Origin: UBA3210 sp963623095
GTDB taxonomy: Bacteria > Bacillota_I > Bacilli_A > RFN20 > CAG-449
Length of the DNA: 58,914 nt
Direction of reading: 5' to 3'
Assembly: GCA_963623095.1 (NCBI GenBank)
Contig: CAVFKD010000005.1
Span: 1-58,914 of the forward strand
The stretch's first letter is position 1, and every line of letters starts with the position of its first letter. Under the pieces are notes generated by a model that was not told where the DNA came from, did no database searches, and was given only the letters and a program-made list of their open reading frames with translations. Positions 37,188-45,237 of this stretch are shown here, piece after piece. The position numbers and the translations under genes are program-made.

Positions 37188-37967
37188 ATGAAAATAATAG
37201 TTTTAGATGATGAAATTGAATCTTTATTATCATTTACTTCACACATGATTGATGTTCCTTTTATTAATATGACTTTGTTTAAAGATGATTATTTAAAAGC
37301 ATTGGAATATGCTTCTTCAAATAAAGTAGATATTGTATTTTTAGATATTGTAATGCCTAAAACTAACGGCGTTGATTTAGCAAAAGAATTTGTTCGTATT
37401 GATCCTAATATTAAAATAGTATTTATTACAGGTTATACTCAGGATGAAAAATCAATTAAAGAACAATTAAAAGATAATTTATTAGGCTTTTGTTATAAGC
37501 CTTATGATCCTAATACAATTAAAGAATATATTATCAAGGCAAACGAAAGTAATAAGAAGATTTATTTTCGAATGTTTTCTCATTTCGATGTTTTTGTTAA
37601 TGATATAATGATTGATTTTCCTCGTTCTAAAGCAAAAGAACTTCTTGCTTTACTAGCGGATCGTAAAGGAGGAGAAGTTACTTTAGATGAAGCAATTACT
37701 AAACTCTGGATTGATAAAGAACCTGAATTAGCTAAAAGGTTATACAGGGACGCAATTTGTCGTTTAAGATTAAAACTAAAAGAATATGGTATTGATTATA
37801 TTGTTAACTTCCAAAGAGCGAGAACTTCTTTAAATATCAATTATATAAGCTGTGATTATTACGATTATTTAAAAGGATTAAATGATGATTATAATGGTGA
37901 ATATCTTCGCCCTTATGAATGGTCAACAGATACTGAACAATATTTAGATAATTTTCATAATAAATAA
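37188..37967 (+). CDS. Response regulator with receiver and SARP-like winged-helix domain
   Basis: The 259-residue protein starts with a receiver domain (MKIIVLDDE; phospho-acceptor Asp in DIVFLDIVMPKTNG; Thr in FITGYT; Lys in CYKPYD). The C-terminal half (about 125-255) looks like an OmpR-type winged helix of the SARP/BTAD kind (SKAKELLALLADRKGGEVTLDEAITKLW), seen in regulators that pair with LytS-like kinases. AAAGGATG ahead of ATG 37188 decides the start. The kinase stop lies one base before it, so the two form a system. The next genes, at 38032 and 40230, are the natural candidate targets. Confidence 0.88.
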   Translation: MKIIVLDDEIESLLSFTSHMIDVPFINMTLFKDDYLKALEYASSNKVDIVFLDIVMPKTNGVDLAKEFVRIDPNIKIVFITGYTQDEKSIKEQLKDNLLGFCYKPYDPNTIKEYIIKANESNKKIYFRMFSHFDVFVNDIMIDFPRSKAKELLALLADRKGGEVTLDEAITKLWIDKEPELAKRLYRDAICRLRLKLKEYGIDYIVNFQRARTSLNINYISCDYYDYLKGLNDDYNGEYLRPYEWSTDTEQYLDNFHNK

Positions 37968-37993
37968 TCTTTATAGTTGGCATTATATTGGCA

Positions 37994-38028
37994 CCTCCTT
38001 TATTAAAATGATTTAAAGGAGGCTTTTC
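37994..38028 (+). terminator. Terminator-like hairpin whose 3' arm is a Shine-Dalgarno
   Basis: CCTCCTTTA (37994-38002) pairs with TAAAGGAGG (38014-38022) over an 11-base loop, followed by CTTTTC. The AAAGGAGG in the 3' arm is the ribosome binding site of the gene at 38032. The same layout occurs at comFA. Confidence 0.65.
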
Positions 38029-38031
38029 ATT

Positions 38032-40215
38032 ATGGGTGAAAAAATAAAAAAAAGAAACAGGGGCACTAAATATACCTGGTTTTCATTCTTGGGATTTTTG
38101 ATTACAACAATATATATTTTGTTAGTAGAATTAGTTTTATTAACACCAGAAAATAGAAATCTTTTCGCAGAAAAATGGATAAATATATTAATGTACCCTT
38201 TTATCGGAACAGGCTTATTTTGTGTCTTATTTTTAGTTATACGTTTATTAACATGCTTTATTAGGAAAGAAGCTAAAGTATATAGAGTTAATGTGATATT
38301 AATGGTACTAAGTTTTACTATATCTTTTACATGTACATTGTTTGCGGCTATATACATTAAAAATACTTTATTACTAGATGGTTGCTATGGAGGAAGCCAT
38401 TGCTCAGGGGATGTATGTGAATGCAATGACACAATGGGACATGGTTTTTTAGATTTATTCACAGGATATAAAGATTATTTAGTATGGATAAGTTTAATTT
38501 TACCAATATTAGCTATTATCAATTATTTTGTAATGTTTATTTTGATGATAGTAAAAACCAAACCTATTAGAATAACCATTAAAGAAAATAAGCAAAAGAG
38601 AAAAGAAGAAAAGGAACGTTCAAAACAAGAAAAAGAAGAACAAAGAAGAATTGAACTTGAAAATAAACAAAAAGAAAAAGAAGAACAAAAACGTTTAGAA
38701 GAAGAAAAAGCTAGACTTGAAGAAGAAAGACTAGCAAAAGAGGAAGAAGCAAAACGCCTTGAAGAAGAAAGACTAGCGAAAGAAAAAGAAGCAAAACGCC
38801 TTGAAGAAGAAAAGAAAGAACAAGAACGTTTAGAAGAAGAAAAACAAGCTTCTTTAAATAAGAAAAATGAATCTATAAGGTTAGATGATACTGATTCTTC
38901 TAGTGATAATGATATAAATGACATCCTTGATGCTTCTAGTGAAAACATGGAAGATAAATTGATAGAATATTCTCAAAAAGTATTATTAGTAATCGCTGAA
39001 AAGGGTAAAGAATATAGAGTTAACTTTATTCCTAAAGAATATAGAAAATTATTATTAGAATGTATTTTCTATGATTTATTTGCAAAAGAAAATGACCTTT
39101 TATATGGCTGGGGAAAAGAAGATATTAATTGGATGTATAATCAATTAAGTAATTGGTTTAATAATTTATCTGTTCTTGAAGCATTACGTAACCTTATAGA
39201 ATATTTAAATAATTGGTATTCTAATTATGAAAATAATATTAGAAACGCTAATATGAGTTATGAAACAAAACAAAGTTACATTAATGAAAAAGCGTCCGCA
39301 ATTTCTGCTTATATTGAAAATACAATAATGAATCAATATTTTAAAATTGTAGAAAAAGAAAATAATGATGATTCATTGGAAGTTTTAAAAAGTATGGCTA
39401 ATGTTTTAACGACTGGTAAAACATTCTATAATGCAAAAAGAATTTGCGACGATACTTTAATGGGTAAGTTAGCATTATTATCTACCGCGGCTATGAGTAT
39501 TGAATCATTAAATACATTCTTAACTTATAAAGATAGCCAAAAGCAAATAATGCAACAAATCTTACATATCCATAATGGGTTTAAAAATATATATTTAGAA
39601 AAAAACGTAAAGATTGATGAAAAACTTGTTCAAACTACTTTTGAAGATTTCACTAAATATTACTTACGTATTAGAGATTTAACTAAAAATTACTTACGTA
39701 TTAGAGATTATAAAATCTATTTCTTAAATTTAGTATATATGTCATATAACCAAATTAAAAATAATTATTTCTCAATAATCGCTCAAGATGCAATGAACAC
39801 ATTAAATAATCAAGATATTGTTCCTGAAAAATTATTAAATTCAAAGGCTTTATTAACTCTAACAAACTATTTTAATGATAAACGTGTAGATACTATGAAA
39901 GAAGCTATTAATCTTTACTTCCAAGAAGAAAAAGAAAATGAACAATATAATAAAGTAATGAATGAAATGAACGCTAAAGTGGCATCTTTAACGTATGAAT
40001 TAAATCAAACTAAAACTAAATTTAATCAAAAAACTAGAGAAATGGAAGATGCTTATGAACAATTGAGAGAAAAGAATAATTCTTTGGTTGATGCATATCA
40101 AGATCTTGCAGAAAAACATAATTCATTAGTTGATGAACATAATTCACTAGTTGATAAACATAATGAAACTATTGAAGTGGCGCGTGAAATTCGTGATGAA
40201 TTAAATAGATACTAG
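38032..40215 (+). CDS. Unrecognised membrane protein with long Lys/Glu-rich coiled coil
   Basis: I do not recognise this 727-residue protein. It has three N-terminal membrane helices (about residues 17-37, 53-75, 86-110), a short Cys-rich outer loop (CYGGSHCSGDVCEC, about 121-134), a fourth helix (about 150-172), then a highly charged Lys/Glu/Arg coiled coil (about 180-285) built of EEERLAKEKEAKRLEEE-type repeats. A helical soluble domain (about 310-660) and a final coiled coil with a NSLVD(A/E/K) repeat follow. A small duplication, YYLRIRDLTKN/YLRIRDYK, lies near residue 545. It precedes the next gene by 14 bases. A scaffold at the membrane is plausible; no function is claimed. Confidence 0.75.
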   Translation: MGEKIKKRNRGTKYTWFSFLGFLITTIYILLVELVLLTPENRNLFAEKWINILMYPFIGTGLFCVLFLVIRLLTCFIRKEAKVYRVNVILMVLSFTISFTCTLFAAIYIKNTLLLDGCYGGSHCSGDVCECNDTMGHGFLDLFTGYKDYLVWISLILPILAIINYFVMFILMIVKTKPIRITIKENKQKRKEEKERSKQEKEEQRRIELENKQKEKEEQKRLEEEKARLEEERLAKEEEAKRLEEERLAKEKEAKRLEEEKKEQERLEEEKQASLNKKNESIRLDDTDSSSDNDINDILDASSENMEDKLIEYSQKVLLVIAEKGKEYRVNFIPKEYRKLLLECIFYDLFAKENDLLYGWGKEDINWMYNQLSNWFNNLSVLEALRNLIEYLNNWYSNYENNIRNANMSYETKQSYINEKASAISAYIENTIMNQYFKIVEKENNDDSLEVLKSMANVLTTGKTFYNAKRICDDTLMGKLALLSTAAMSIESLNTFLTYKDSQKQIMQQILHIHNGFKNIYLEKNVKIDEKLVQTTFEDFTKYYLRIRDLTKNYLRIRDYKIYFLNLVYMSYNQIKNNYFSIIAQDAMNTLNNQDIVPEKLLNSKALLTLTNYFNDKRVDTMKEAINLYFQEEKENEQYNKVMNEMNAKVASLTYELNQTKTKFNQKTREMEDAYEQLREKNNSLVDAYQDLAEKHNSLVDEHNSLVDKHNETIEVAREIRDELNRY

Positions 40216-40229
40216 GAGGATAAATTATT

Positions 40230-42269
40230 ATGAGTAAATATGATAGATATTTAAAAGAATTAGAAGATTTATCTTCTTATACTGAAAGTGAAGATTTCGC
40301 TCCAGATCAATACTTAATCAAACTATATGATTTATATAAGAATGGTAATTTTTTAGCGATTGATATTATCGCAGGGATTTGTAAAACTCTTTACAAGACA
40401 TTTGATGATAAATCATACTTAGATTTACCTTTAAATATTTTCCTTGCAGGTCCAACTAATGTCTTAGACTTAGATTTTGAAGATCAAAATAATTTATTGT
40501 TACATAAAGGTGAATTCTTAACTTATTATGCTTTAAATGTTGATGAAAGCTATAAAGATTTAGCTTTAGAAACACTTAACTACTACGCGGATACTAATAG
40601 TGATGGAAGACATTTAAAAGCTAAAGCGTTGTTAAATAAACCTAAATCAGAAGATGATACTTTACAAATGGAATACTATAAGAATTTATTATTAGAATAT
40701 TTTGCTTATGGTAATGAATTAGATGAAGAAGAATTAAAAGTAGTCAATATTCCTTCTTCGTATCTTTCATTGGACAAAGAAGGCTTGTTTGCCTTAGTGA
40801 AAGAAAATAAAAACAACAACGAAGTATTAAAGAAACTATATTATGTCTTAATAAATAAAGGCTTTATTTCATATGCCTGCGAGTTAGCGGAGATTGATAA
40901 TACATTTATACTTGATTATTACCAAAATAAAGTTGATCCATATGGATATAAGATTAACAAAGCATGGATGAAAAAATCTTCAAAAGCTCCTTTAAAAAAT
41001 GATAATAGATTTAAAATTATATTTATACTTGATATTATATTTCTTATTATTGATCTTATTGTACCAAGTGCAATATTTCATGATTTTATTTTTGGTTTCC
41101 ATAGTTACTTCTTTTTAATAATGTTTATTGTTTTCTTGCTTGATCCATTAATTTTATTATTAGGAAGAAAATCAAAACTTTTAAGTATTATTTTCTCGGC
41201 ATTATCCGCGATAAAAACTTCATTTTTCTTGGTTGGATGCATTTTAGAATATGGTATGGCACCTGATGTAATTTTCTTTGTTATTTTAAATATCGCTTGT
41301 ATTATCGCAGGTTCTATTAACGCTTATAGAAATAAATTTAATCCTAAAAAGAATAGAGTAAAGTTAGAAGAACAAGAAGATCAAACTTCTTATGGAACAT
41401 CCTATTTTGATGGAGGTCTTCTTCAACTTATTGGTTATAAAATCTTAGGAAATATAATAATTTTTGCAACTTTTGGAATTGGTTATCCATGGGGAAAGTG
41501 CTTTGTTGAAAAATGGTCAGTTAAACATCAAGTTATTGACGATGATAACCGTTTATCTTTCAACGGTAATGGATTACAACTATTTGGAAAATATATCATT
41601 TGGTTATTATTAACTATTATTACATTTGGTATATATGGTTTATGGTTAAGTATCAAGATAAAAAAATGGACAGTTTCTCATACTCACATTAAAGGAAATA
41701 ACGCTAGTGAAGATGAAGAAGAAAGTGAAAGTGCATCTTATTTTGATGGAGGCCTTCTCCAATTAATTGGCTATAATATTTTATCTTTTATTATAACGAT
41801 TTTCACACTAGGTATCGCTTATCCTTGGGGTATTTGTTTAAAATTAAAATGGGAAACTAAACATACTGTTATTGATGGAAAACGTCTTAAATTCAATGGT
41901 AATGGATTACAACTATTTGGAAAATATATCATTTGGTTATTATTAACTATTATTACATTTGGTATATATGGTTTATGGTTAAGCATCAAGATGAAAAAAT
42001 GGGAAGTTTCTCATACTCATTTCGTTAATGAAGAAGCGTCTAAAACAGACACTAATACATCTTCTACAAATGAAATTAAAACCATTGAAGAAGAACCTAA
42101 AACTGATGATACATGGACTTGTTCAAAATGTGGAACAAGTGGAAATTTAAAGAAATTCTGTAAAAAATGTGGTCAAAAGAAAGATGATGGAACTTGGATT
42201 TGCCCAGATTGTAATAATGTAAATGATGGTGATTTCTGCGAAGAATGTGGTAAAAAGAAACCTGAATAA
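40230..42269 (+). CDS. Unrecognised protein with two DUF898-like membrane domains and zinc ribbons
   Basis: The 679-residue protein has a soluble helical N-terminal region (about 1-250), a hydrophobic stretch of three or four helices (about 265-370), and two copies of a DUF898 (YjgN-like) domain. Each copy starts YFDGGLLQLIGY and holds LFGKYIIWLLLTIITFGIYG. Two zinc ribbons end the protein (CSKCGTSGNLKKFCKKCG and CPDCNNVNDGDFCEECG). The two domain copies share 86 identical bases. It is co-transcribed with the gene at 38032 and ends one base from the convergent antiporter gene. DUF898 has no known function. Confidence 0.78.
   Translation: MSKYDRYLKELEDLSSYTESEDFAPDQYLIKLYDLYKNGNFLAIDIIAGICKTLYKTFDDKSYLDLPLNIFLAGPTNVLDLDFEDQNNLLLHKGEFLTYYALNVDESYKDLALETLNYYADTNSDGRHLKAKALLNKPKSEDDTLQMEYYKNLLLEYFAYGNELDEEELKVVNIPSSYLSLDKEGLFALVKENKNNNEVLKKLYYVLINKGFISYACELAEIDNTFILDYYQNKVDPYGYKINKAWMKKSSKAPLKNDNRFKIIFILDIIFLIIDLIVPSAIFHDFIFGFHSYFFLIMFIVFLLDPLILLLGRKSKLLSIIFSALSAIKTSFFLVGCILEYGMAPDVIFFVILNIACIIAGSINAYRNKFNPKKNRVKLEEQEDQTSYGTSYFDGGLLQLIGYKILGNIIIFATFGIGYPWGKCFVEKWSVKHQVIDDDNRLSFNGNGLQLFGKYIIWLLLTIITFGIYGLWLSIKIKKWTVSHTHIKGNNASEDEEESESASYFDGGLLQLIGYNILSFIITIFTLGIAYPWGICLKLKWETKHTVIDGKRLKFNGNGLQLFGKYIIWLLLTIITFGIYGLWLSIKMKKWEVSHTHFVNEEASKTDTNTSSTNEIKTIEEEPKTDDTWTCSKCGTSGNLKKFCKKCGQKKDDGTWICPDCNNVNDGDFCEECGKKKPE
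41400..42026 (+). repeat. Tandem domain duplication inside the DUF898-like gene
   Basis: Copy 1 runs about 41400-41700 and copy 2 about 41736-42026. Bases 41565-41650 and 41898-41983 are identical over 86 positions, including third codon positions. The flanking parts of the copies differ clearly, so only the central part is conserved at the DNA level. Confidence 0.85.
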
Positions 42270-43499
42270 TTATTCTTCTAATAACTTTTTATAAGTTAAG
42301 TTCATACTTATTGCACCTAATGGCGCACTTATAATAATAGCGATAATGGATATTGATAAAACAATAGTTCCTGCATCTATTATTGAAGTGATATTAGAAG
42401 AATTACCATAATCTAATAATAAACCTCCTAAAGCTGCTTGAACGGTAGCTTTAGGTAAATAAGAAAGAAGCGTAAATGCTCTTTCTTTTTTATTTAAAGG
42501 AGTTTTAATTAAGCAACAACTTACTGCGATTGATCTAAATATTAAAGAAATTAAAACTAATAATAATCCTAACCATAAATATTTAAATGCGTATTCGATA
42601 TTAATAATTGAACCTACTAATGTGAAAAGGAACATTTCTGCGATTACCCATATTCTATTGCATGAACTAACTAATGATATAGATAAATCAGAGTGAAATT
42701 TCTTAATAAAAATACACATAGTTATAATGCTTAATAAAGATGAATAAGAAAAATAATTAGATAATATTTCTTCGACAAAACTAAGACCAAAACTGATAGT
42801 GAATATTAATATTAATTTAAGTGTGTCACTTATATTAATCTTTTTAAAAATGAACGATATTATTAAACCTAATAATAAGCCAATACATATCCCTGAAATA
42901 ATAGAAATAGGTATATTTAAGAAAGTTATAAATGATATACTTCCTCCTTTTTCAATCGTTAAAAATGCTTGGAAGAAAACAATCATTACTATATCATCAA
43001 TACTACTCGCAGCGATTATTAATTGGGGAATACCTTTTTTAACACCAATATTTTCATCTAATAACTTACCCATCATTGGTATTACTACCGCGGGAGAAAC
43101 CGCACCTAAAATAGAACCTAGTAAGAAAGATTCTACGTAAGTTAAACTATGAAATAATAAAGGAGCAACTATTCCTATTACACACATTTCTGTAACGGCA
43201 GGAATAAAAGACATTAATATCGCAGGTCTACCAACCTTTTTTAGATCATTGATATTTAAAGATAATCCTGCTTTAACTAAGATAATGATTAAAGCAATCT
43301 TTCTTATATATGTGGATATAGAAGAAATATTTGGATCTAAAAAATGAAAAGAAGTAGAAGAACAATACGTTTCTAATACACTTATAAGAATGCCAAATAA
43401 TAAATAACCCACTAAAGAAGGAATATTAATCTTTTTACATAATAAATTAATTAATATACAACCAAATAGAATAAAGAATAATGTAAAGAAAAAGTTCAT
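42270..43499 (-). CDS. Cation/proton antiporter (CPA2, Na+/H+ exchanger family)
   Basis: A 409-residue membrane protein with about 12-13 helices, typical of monovalent cation:proton antiporters. Marks include LVGYLLFGILISVLE near the N terminus, the core AVSPAVVIPMMGKLLDE, the ASSIDDIVMIVFFQAFL segment with the acidic pair used in proton exchange, and a late LPKATVQAALGGLLL motif. No C-terminal TrkA regulatory domain is present. GGAGGT lies before the ATG. A fluoride riboswitch with its own promoter precedes the gene, and antiporters of this kind are a known class of fluoride-riboswitch targets. A role in fluoride tolerance is therefore likely. Confidence 0.88.
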   Translation of the reverse strand: MNFFFTLFFILFGCILINLLCKKINIPSLVGYLLFGILISVLETYCSSTSFHFLDPNISSISTYIRKIALIIILVKAGLSLNINDLKKVGRPAILMSFIPAVTEMCVIGIVAPLLFHSLTYVESFLLGSILGAVSPAVVIPMMGKLLDENIGVKKGIPQLIIAASSIDDIVMIVFFQAFLTIEKGGSISFITFLNIPISIISGICIGLLLGLIISFIFKKINISDTLKLILIFTISFGLSFVEEILSNYFSYSSLLSIITMCIFIKKFHSDLSISLVSSCNRIWVIAEMFLFTLVGSIINIEYAFKYLWLGLLLVLISLIFRSIAVSCCLIKTPLNKKERAFTLLSYLPKATVQAALGGLLLDYGNSSNITSIIDAGTIVLSISIIAIIISAPLGAISMNLTYKKLLEE

Positions 43500-43513
43500 A
43501 TTTATTTACCTCC

Positions 43514-43604
43514 AAAATAAAAGCTGATGCGCTACGAAAAGAATCGTAGACGTCATCAGCGATAATCGCAGTTTAGTTTAAAACTCGGAAGACATCATTT
43601 CCTT
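43514..43604 (-). promoter_or_regulatory. Fluoride riboswitch (crcB motif) with overlapping terminator
   Basis: Read on the minus strand, the aptamer has P1 GGAA/TTCC (43602-43587), a GCGA/TCGC stem (43569-43559) and the hallmark CTGATGACGTCTACG (43559-43545). The loop GATG (43596-43593) can pair with CGTC (43552-43549), the pseudoknot of this class; A-U and U-G pairs replace the common G-C pairs. The terminator GCTGATG/CATCAGC plus CTACGA/TCGTAG (43560-43523) reuses the aptamer's 3' side, followed by TTTTATTTT (43522-43514). Fluoride should favour the aptamer and turn the antiporter gene on. Confidence 0.88.
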
Positions 43605-43610
43605 AGATAA

Positions 43611-43639
43611 ATAATAACATTTAGTAAGTATTATTTCAA
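43611..43639 (-). promoter_or_regulatory. Promoter of the fluoride riboswitch/antiporter unit
   Basis: TTGAAA (43639-43634), 17-base spacer, TATTAT (43616-43611) on the minus strand. Transcription would start a few bases before the aptamer. Confidence 0.7.
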
Positions 43640-43691
43640 TTATAAACCTGATAATAAAAGATAGGTGTTGAATAATGTTTATAGACAATAT

Positions 43692-43966
43692 ATGATATTT
43701 GAAACAACAGATGAAATAATTTTAGATGTAGCGAAAAGATTTAAAAAATAAGAAAGAGTAAAGGGATAACTCAAGTTCAACTGGCCAAAAACTCTAACGT
43801 ATCTTATGGAACTATTAAAAGATTTGAAACTAGTGGTGAAATATCACTAAGTTCTTTAACTAAACTTTGTGTTGCTTTAGATATAACTTATAATATTCAA
43901 GATTTATTTACAAAAGTAAACTTTAATAGTATCGATGAGGTAATTAGATATGGAAAGGTTAAATAA
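43692..43966 (+). pseudogene. Frameshifted XRE-family (HipB-like) antitoxin gene
   Basis: The ATG at 43692 reads MIFETTDEIILDVAKRFKK, then TAA at 43749. One base of shift at the A6 run (43743-43748) restores IRKSKGITQVQLAKNSNVS...FETSGEISLSSLTKLCVAL...QDLFTKVN, ending at TAA 43964. This is a helix-turn-helix of the XRE family. Adding one A to the run would join the two parts, so it is probably a pseudogene, though slippage on A6 or an assembly error is possible. The tail (SIDEVIRYGKVK, then an overlapping MERLN...) resembles the junction of HipB-like and HipA-like genes, but no HipA follows; the frame stops after ten codons. Confidence 0.65.
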
Positions 43967-43984
43967 TTCTAAAGGTGATTAAAT

Positions 43985-44476
43985 ATGAAGATAGAAAATA
44001 TTAAAAATGAAGATATAGCAAGATGTGTAGAAATATATAATTATTATATTATTAATACATGCCATACTTTAGAAGAAGAACCTGTAAGTGAAAATACTTT
44101 TAAAAATAGAGTAGAAACAATATCTAAAAATTATCCTTATATAGTTTATAAAGATGATAATGATATTGTTTTAGGCTATGCCTATATACATGCATTTCAT
44201 GAAAGAAGTGCATTTAAAAAGAGTGTAGAACTATCTTTATATGTTAGTAAAGATCATCTTCATGAACATATAGGACAAAAACTATTTGATGAAATAATGA
44301 TTAAAGCAAAAAAGCAAAGGTTCACTAATATGATATCTGTTGTTACAGAAGAAAATAAACCATCGATATTATTTCATCTTAAAAATGGATTTATCTTAGA
44401 AGGCACACTAAATAATATTGCTTATAAATTAGGCCAAGATGTTTCAGTGTGTTATCTTAGAAAAGAAATCAAATAA
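43985..44476 (+). CDS. GNAT family N-acetyltransferase, phosphinothricin-acetyltransferase-like
   Basis: The 163-residue protein has the GNAT fold in the order seen in the Pat/Bar group: IARCVEIYNYYIINTCHTLEEEPVS at the N terminus, YPYIVYKDDNDIVLGYAYIHAF, FKKSVELSLYVSKDHLHEHIGQKLFDEIM (the acetyl-CoA site, with H-E-H-I-G-Q in place of the common R-G-x-G-x-G/A), and the VTEENKPSILFHLKNGF motif. AAGGTG precedes the ATG. The substrate, perhaps an amino acid or a toxic amine, is unknown. Confidence 0.82.
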   Translation: MKIENIKNEDIARCVEIYNYYIINTCHTLEEEPVSENTFKNRVETISKNYPYIVYKDDNDIVLGYAYIHAFHERSAFKKSVELSLYVSKDHLHEHIGQKLFDEIMIKAKKQRFTNMISVVTEENKPSILFHLKNGFILEGTLNNIAYKLGQDVSVCYLRKEIK

Positions 44477-44501
44477 AAAAGCACTTCAGTTTGAAGTGCT
44501 T
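44475..44501 (-). terminator. Terminator between the GNAT gene and hpt
   Basis: AAGCACTTC (44479-44487) pairs with GAAGTGCTT (44493-44501). On the minus strand TTTTTTATTT follows, a good hpt terminator. On the plus strand only ATTTAATT follows, which is weaker. Confidence 0.8.
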
Positions 44502-45057
44502 ATTTAATTCCTAATAATTTGTTCCAAGAATCTACTTCTTCAGCATCTGGAATAAAGATTTCAGGTACATTACGGAATAATTCATAATAATCAAGTCCAT
44601 AACCAACTAAGAATTCGCTTCCTGCGACATAGCCTGCATAATCGACATTGAAAGGCATTTTTCTATTGCCTTGTTTATCAATTAAAGCAACTGTAATTAA
44701 ACTCTTAGGTTGATATTTTCTCTTGAAATAATCAACTAAGAAATTCATTGAAATACCTGTGTCGACACAATCTTCAACAATGATTACATCTCTATCTTTA
44801 ATATCAATAGAAATATCTTTCTTTAATGCGATACTACCGGTAGTATTGGTTCCTTCATAACTTGATATTTGTATATAATCAACATATAAAGGAATATCTA
44901 CATGGGAAATTAAATCTTGTAAAAATGGAATTGCACCTTTCATAACTCCAATAAATACTGGAGGATGTTCACTAAAACGGTATCTAGTTGATAGTTGACT
45001 TCCGATTGTAGAACATATTTTTAAAATATCTTCATGTGATAATAATGTTTTTCTCAT
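44500..45057 (-). CDS. hpt: Hypoxanthine phosphoribosyltransferase
   Basis: It salvages hypoxanthine (and usually guanine) with PRPP to make IMP and GMP. The 185-residue protein has the family N-terminal part, the PPi loop GVMKGAIPFLQDL, the flexible loop (ISSYEGTNTTGSI), the PRPP motif VIIVEDCVDTGISM, and a purine-binding stretch KMPFNVDYAGYVAGSEFLVGYGLDY. All key residues are present. AGGGGA precedes the ATG. A cre-like site lies 68 bases upstream. Confidence 0.95.
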   Translation of the reverse strand: MRKTLLSHEDILKICSTIGSQLSTRYRFSEHPPVFIGVMKGAIPFLQDLISHVDIPLYVDYIQISSYEGTNTTGSIALKKDISIDIKDRDVIIVEDCVDTGISMNFLVDYFKRKYQPKSLITVALIDKQGNRKMPFNVDYAGYVAGSEFLVGYGLDYYELFRNVPEIFIPDAEEVDSWNKLLGIK

Positions 45058-45124
45058 ATATAATCCCCTTATAAAAGTAGGTATATATTACCATAAATTT
45101 AATATAAAATAGGTTAATAGATAC

Positions 45125-45138
45125 TGAAAACGTTTACA
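45125..45138. promoter_or_regulatory. Putative catabolite-responsive element (cre)
   Basis: TGAAAACGTTTACA matches the cre consensus bound by CcpA in Firmicutes (TGNAARCGNWWNCA). It lies in the 180-base divergent space between hpt and mscL and could affect either. No ccpA gene is in the window. Confidence 0.45.
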
Positions 45139-45237
45139 AAAAGATAATTTTAACGAAAAAAATTTATGAATAACTATTTTTTTATACAAAATTAAAAATA
45201 ATGTTGTAAAATATCTTTCGTATAAAGGAGATAAACA

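Noticed and set aside
38523..38948. Minus-strand Ser/Phe-rich frame opposite the coiled-coil gene
   Set aside because: It is the complement of Lys/Glu repeat codons, a common artefact, with no start signals.
42264..42275. GAATAATTATTC palindrome between the DUF898-like gene and the antiporter as a terminator
   Set aside because: The stem is short and AT-rich and neither strand has a T run after it.
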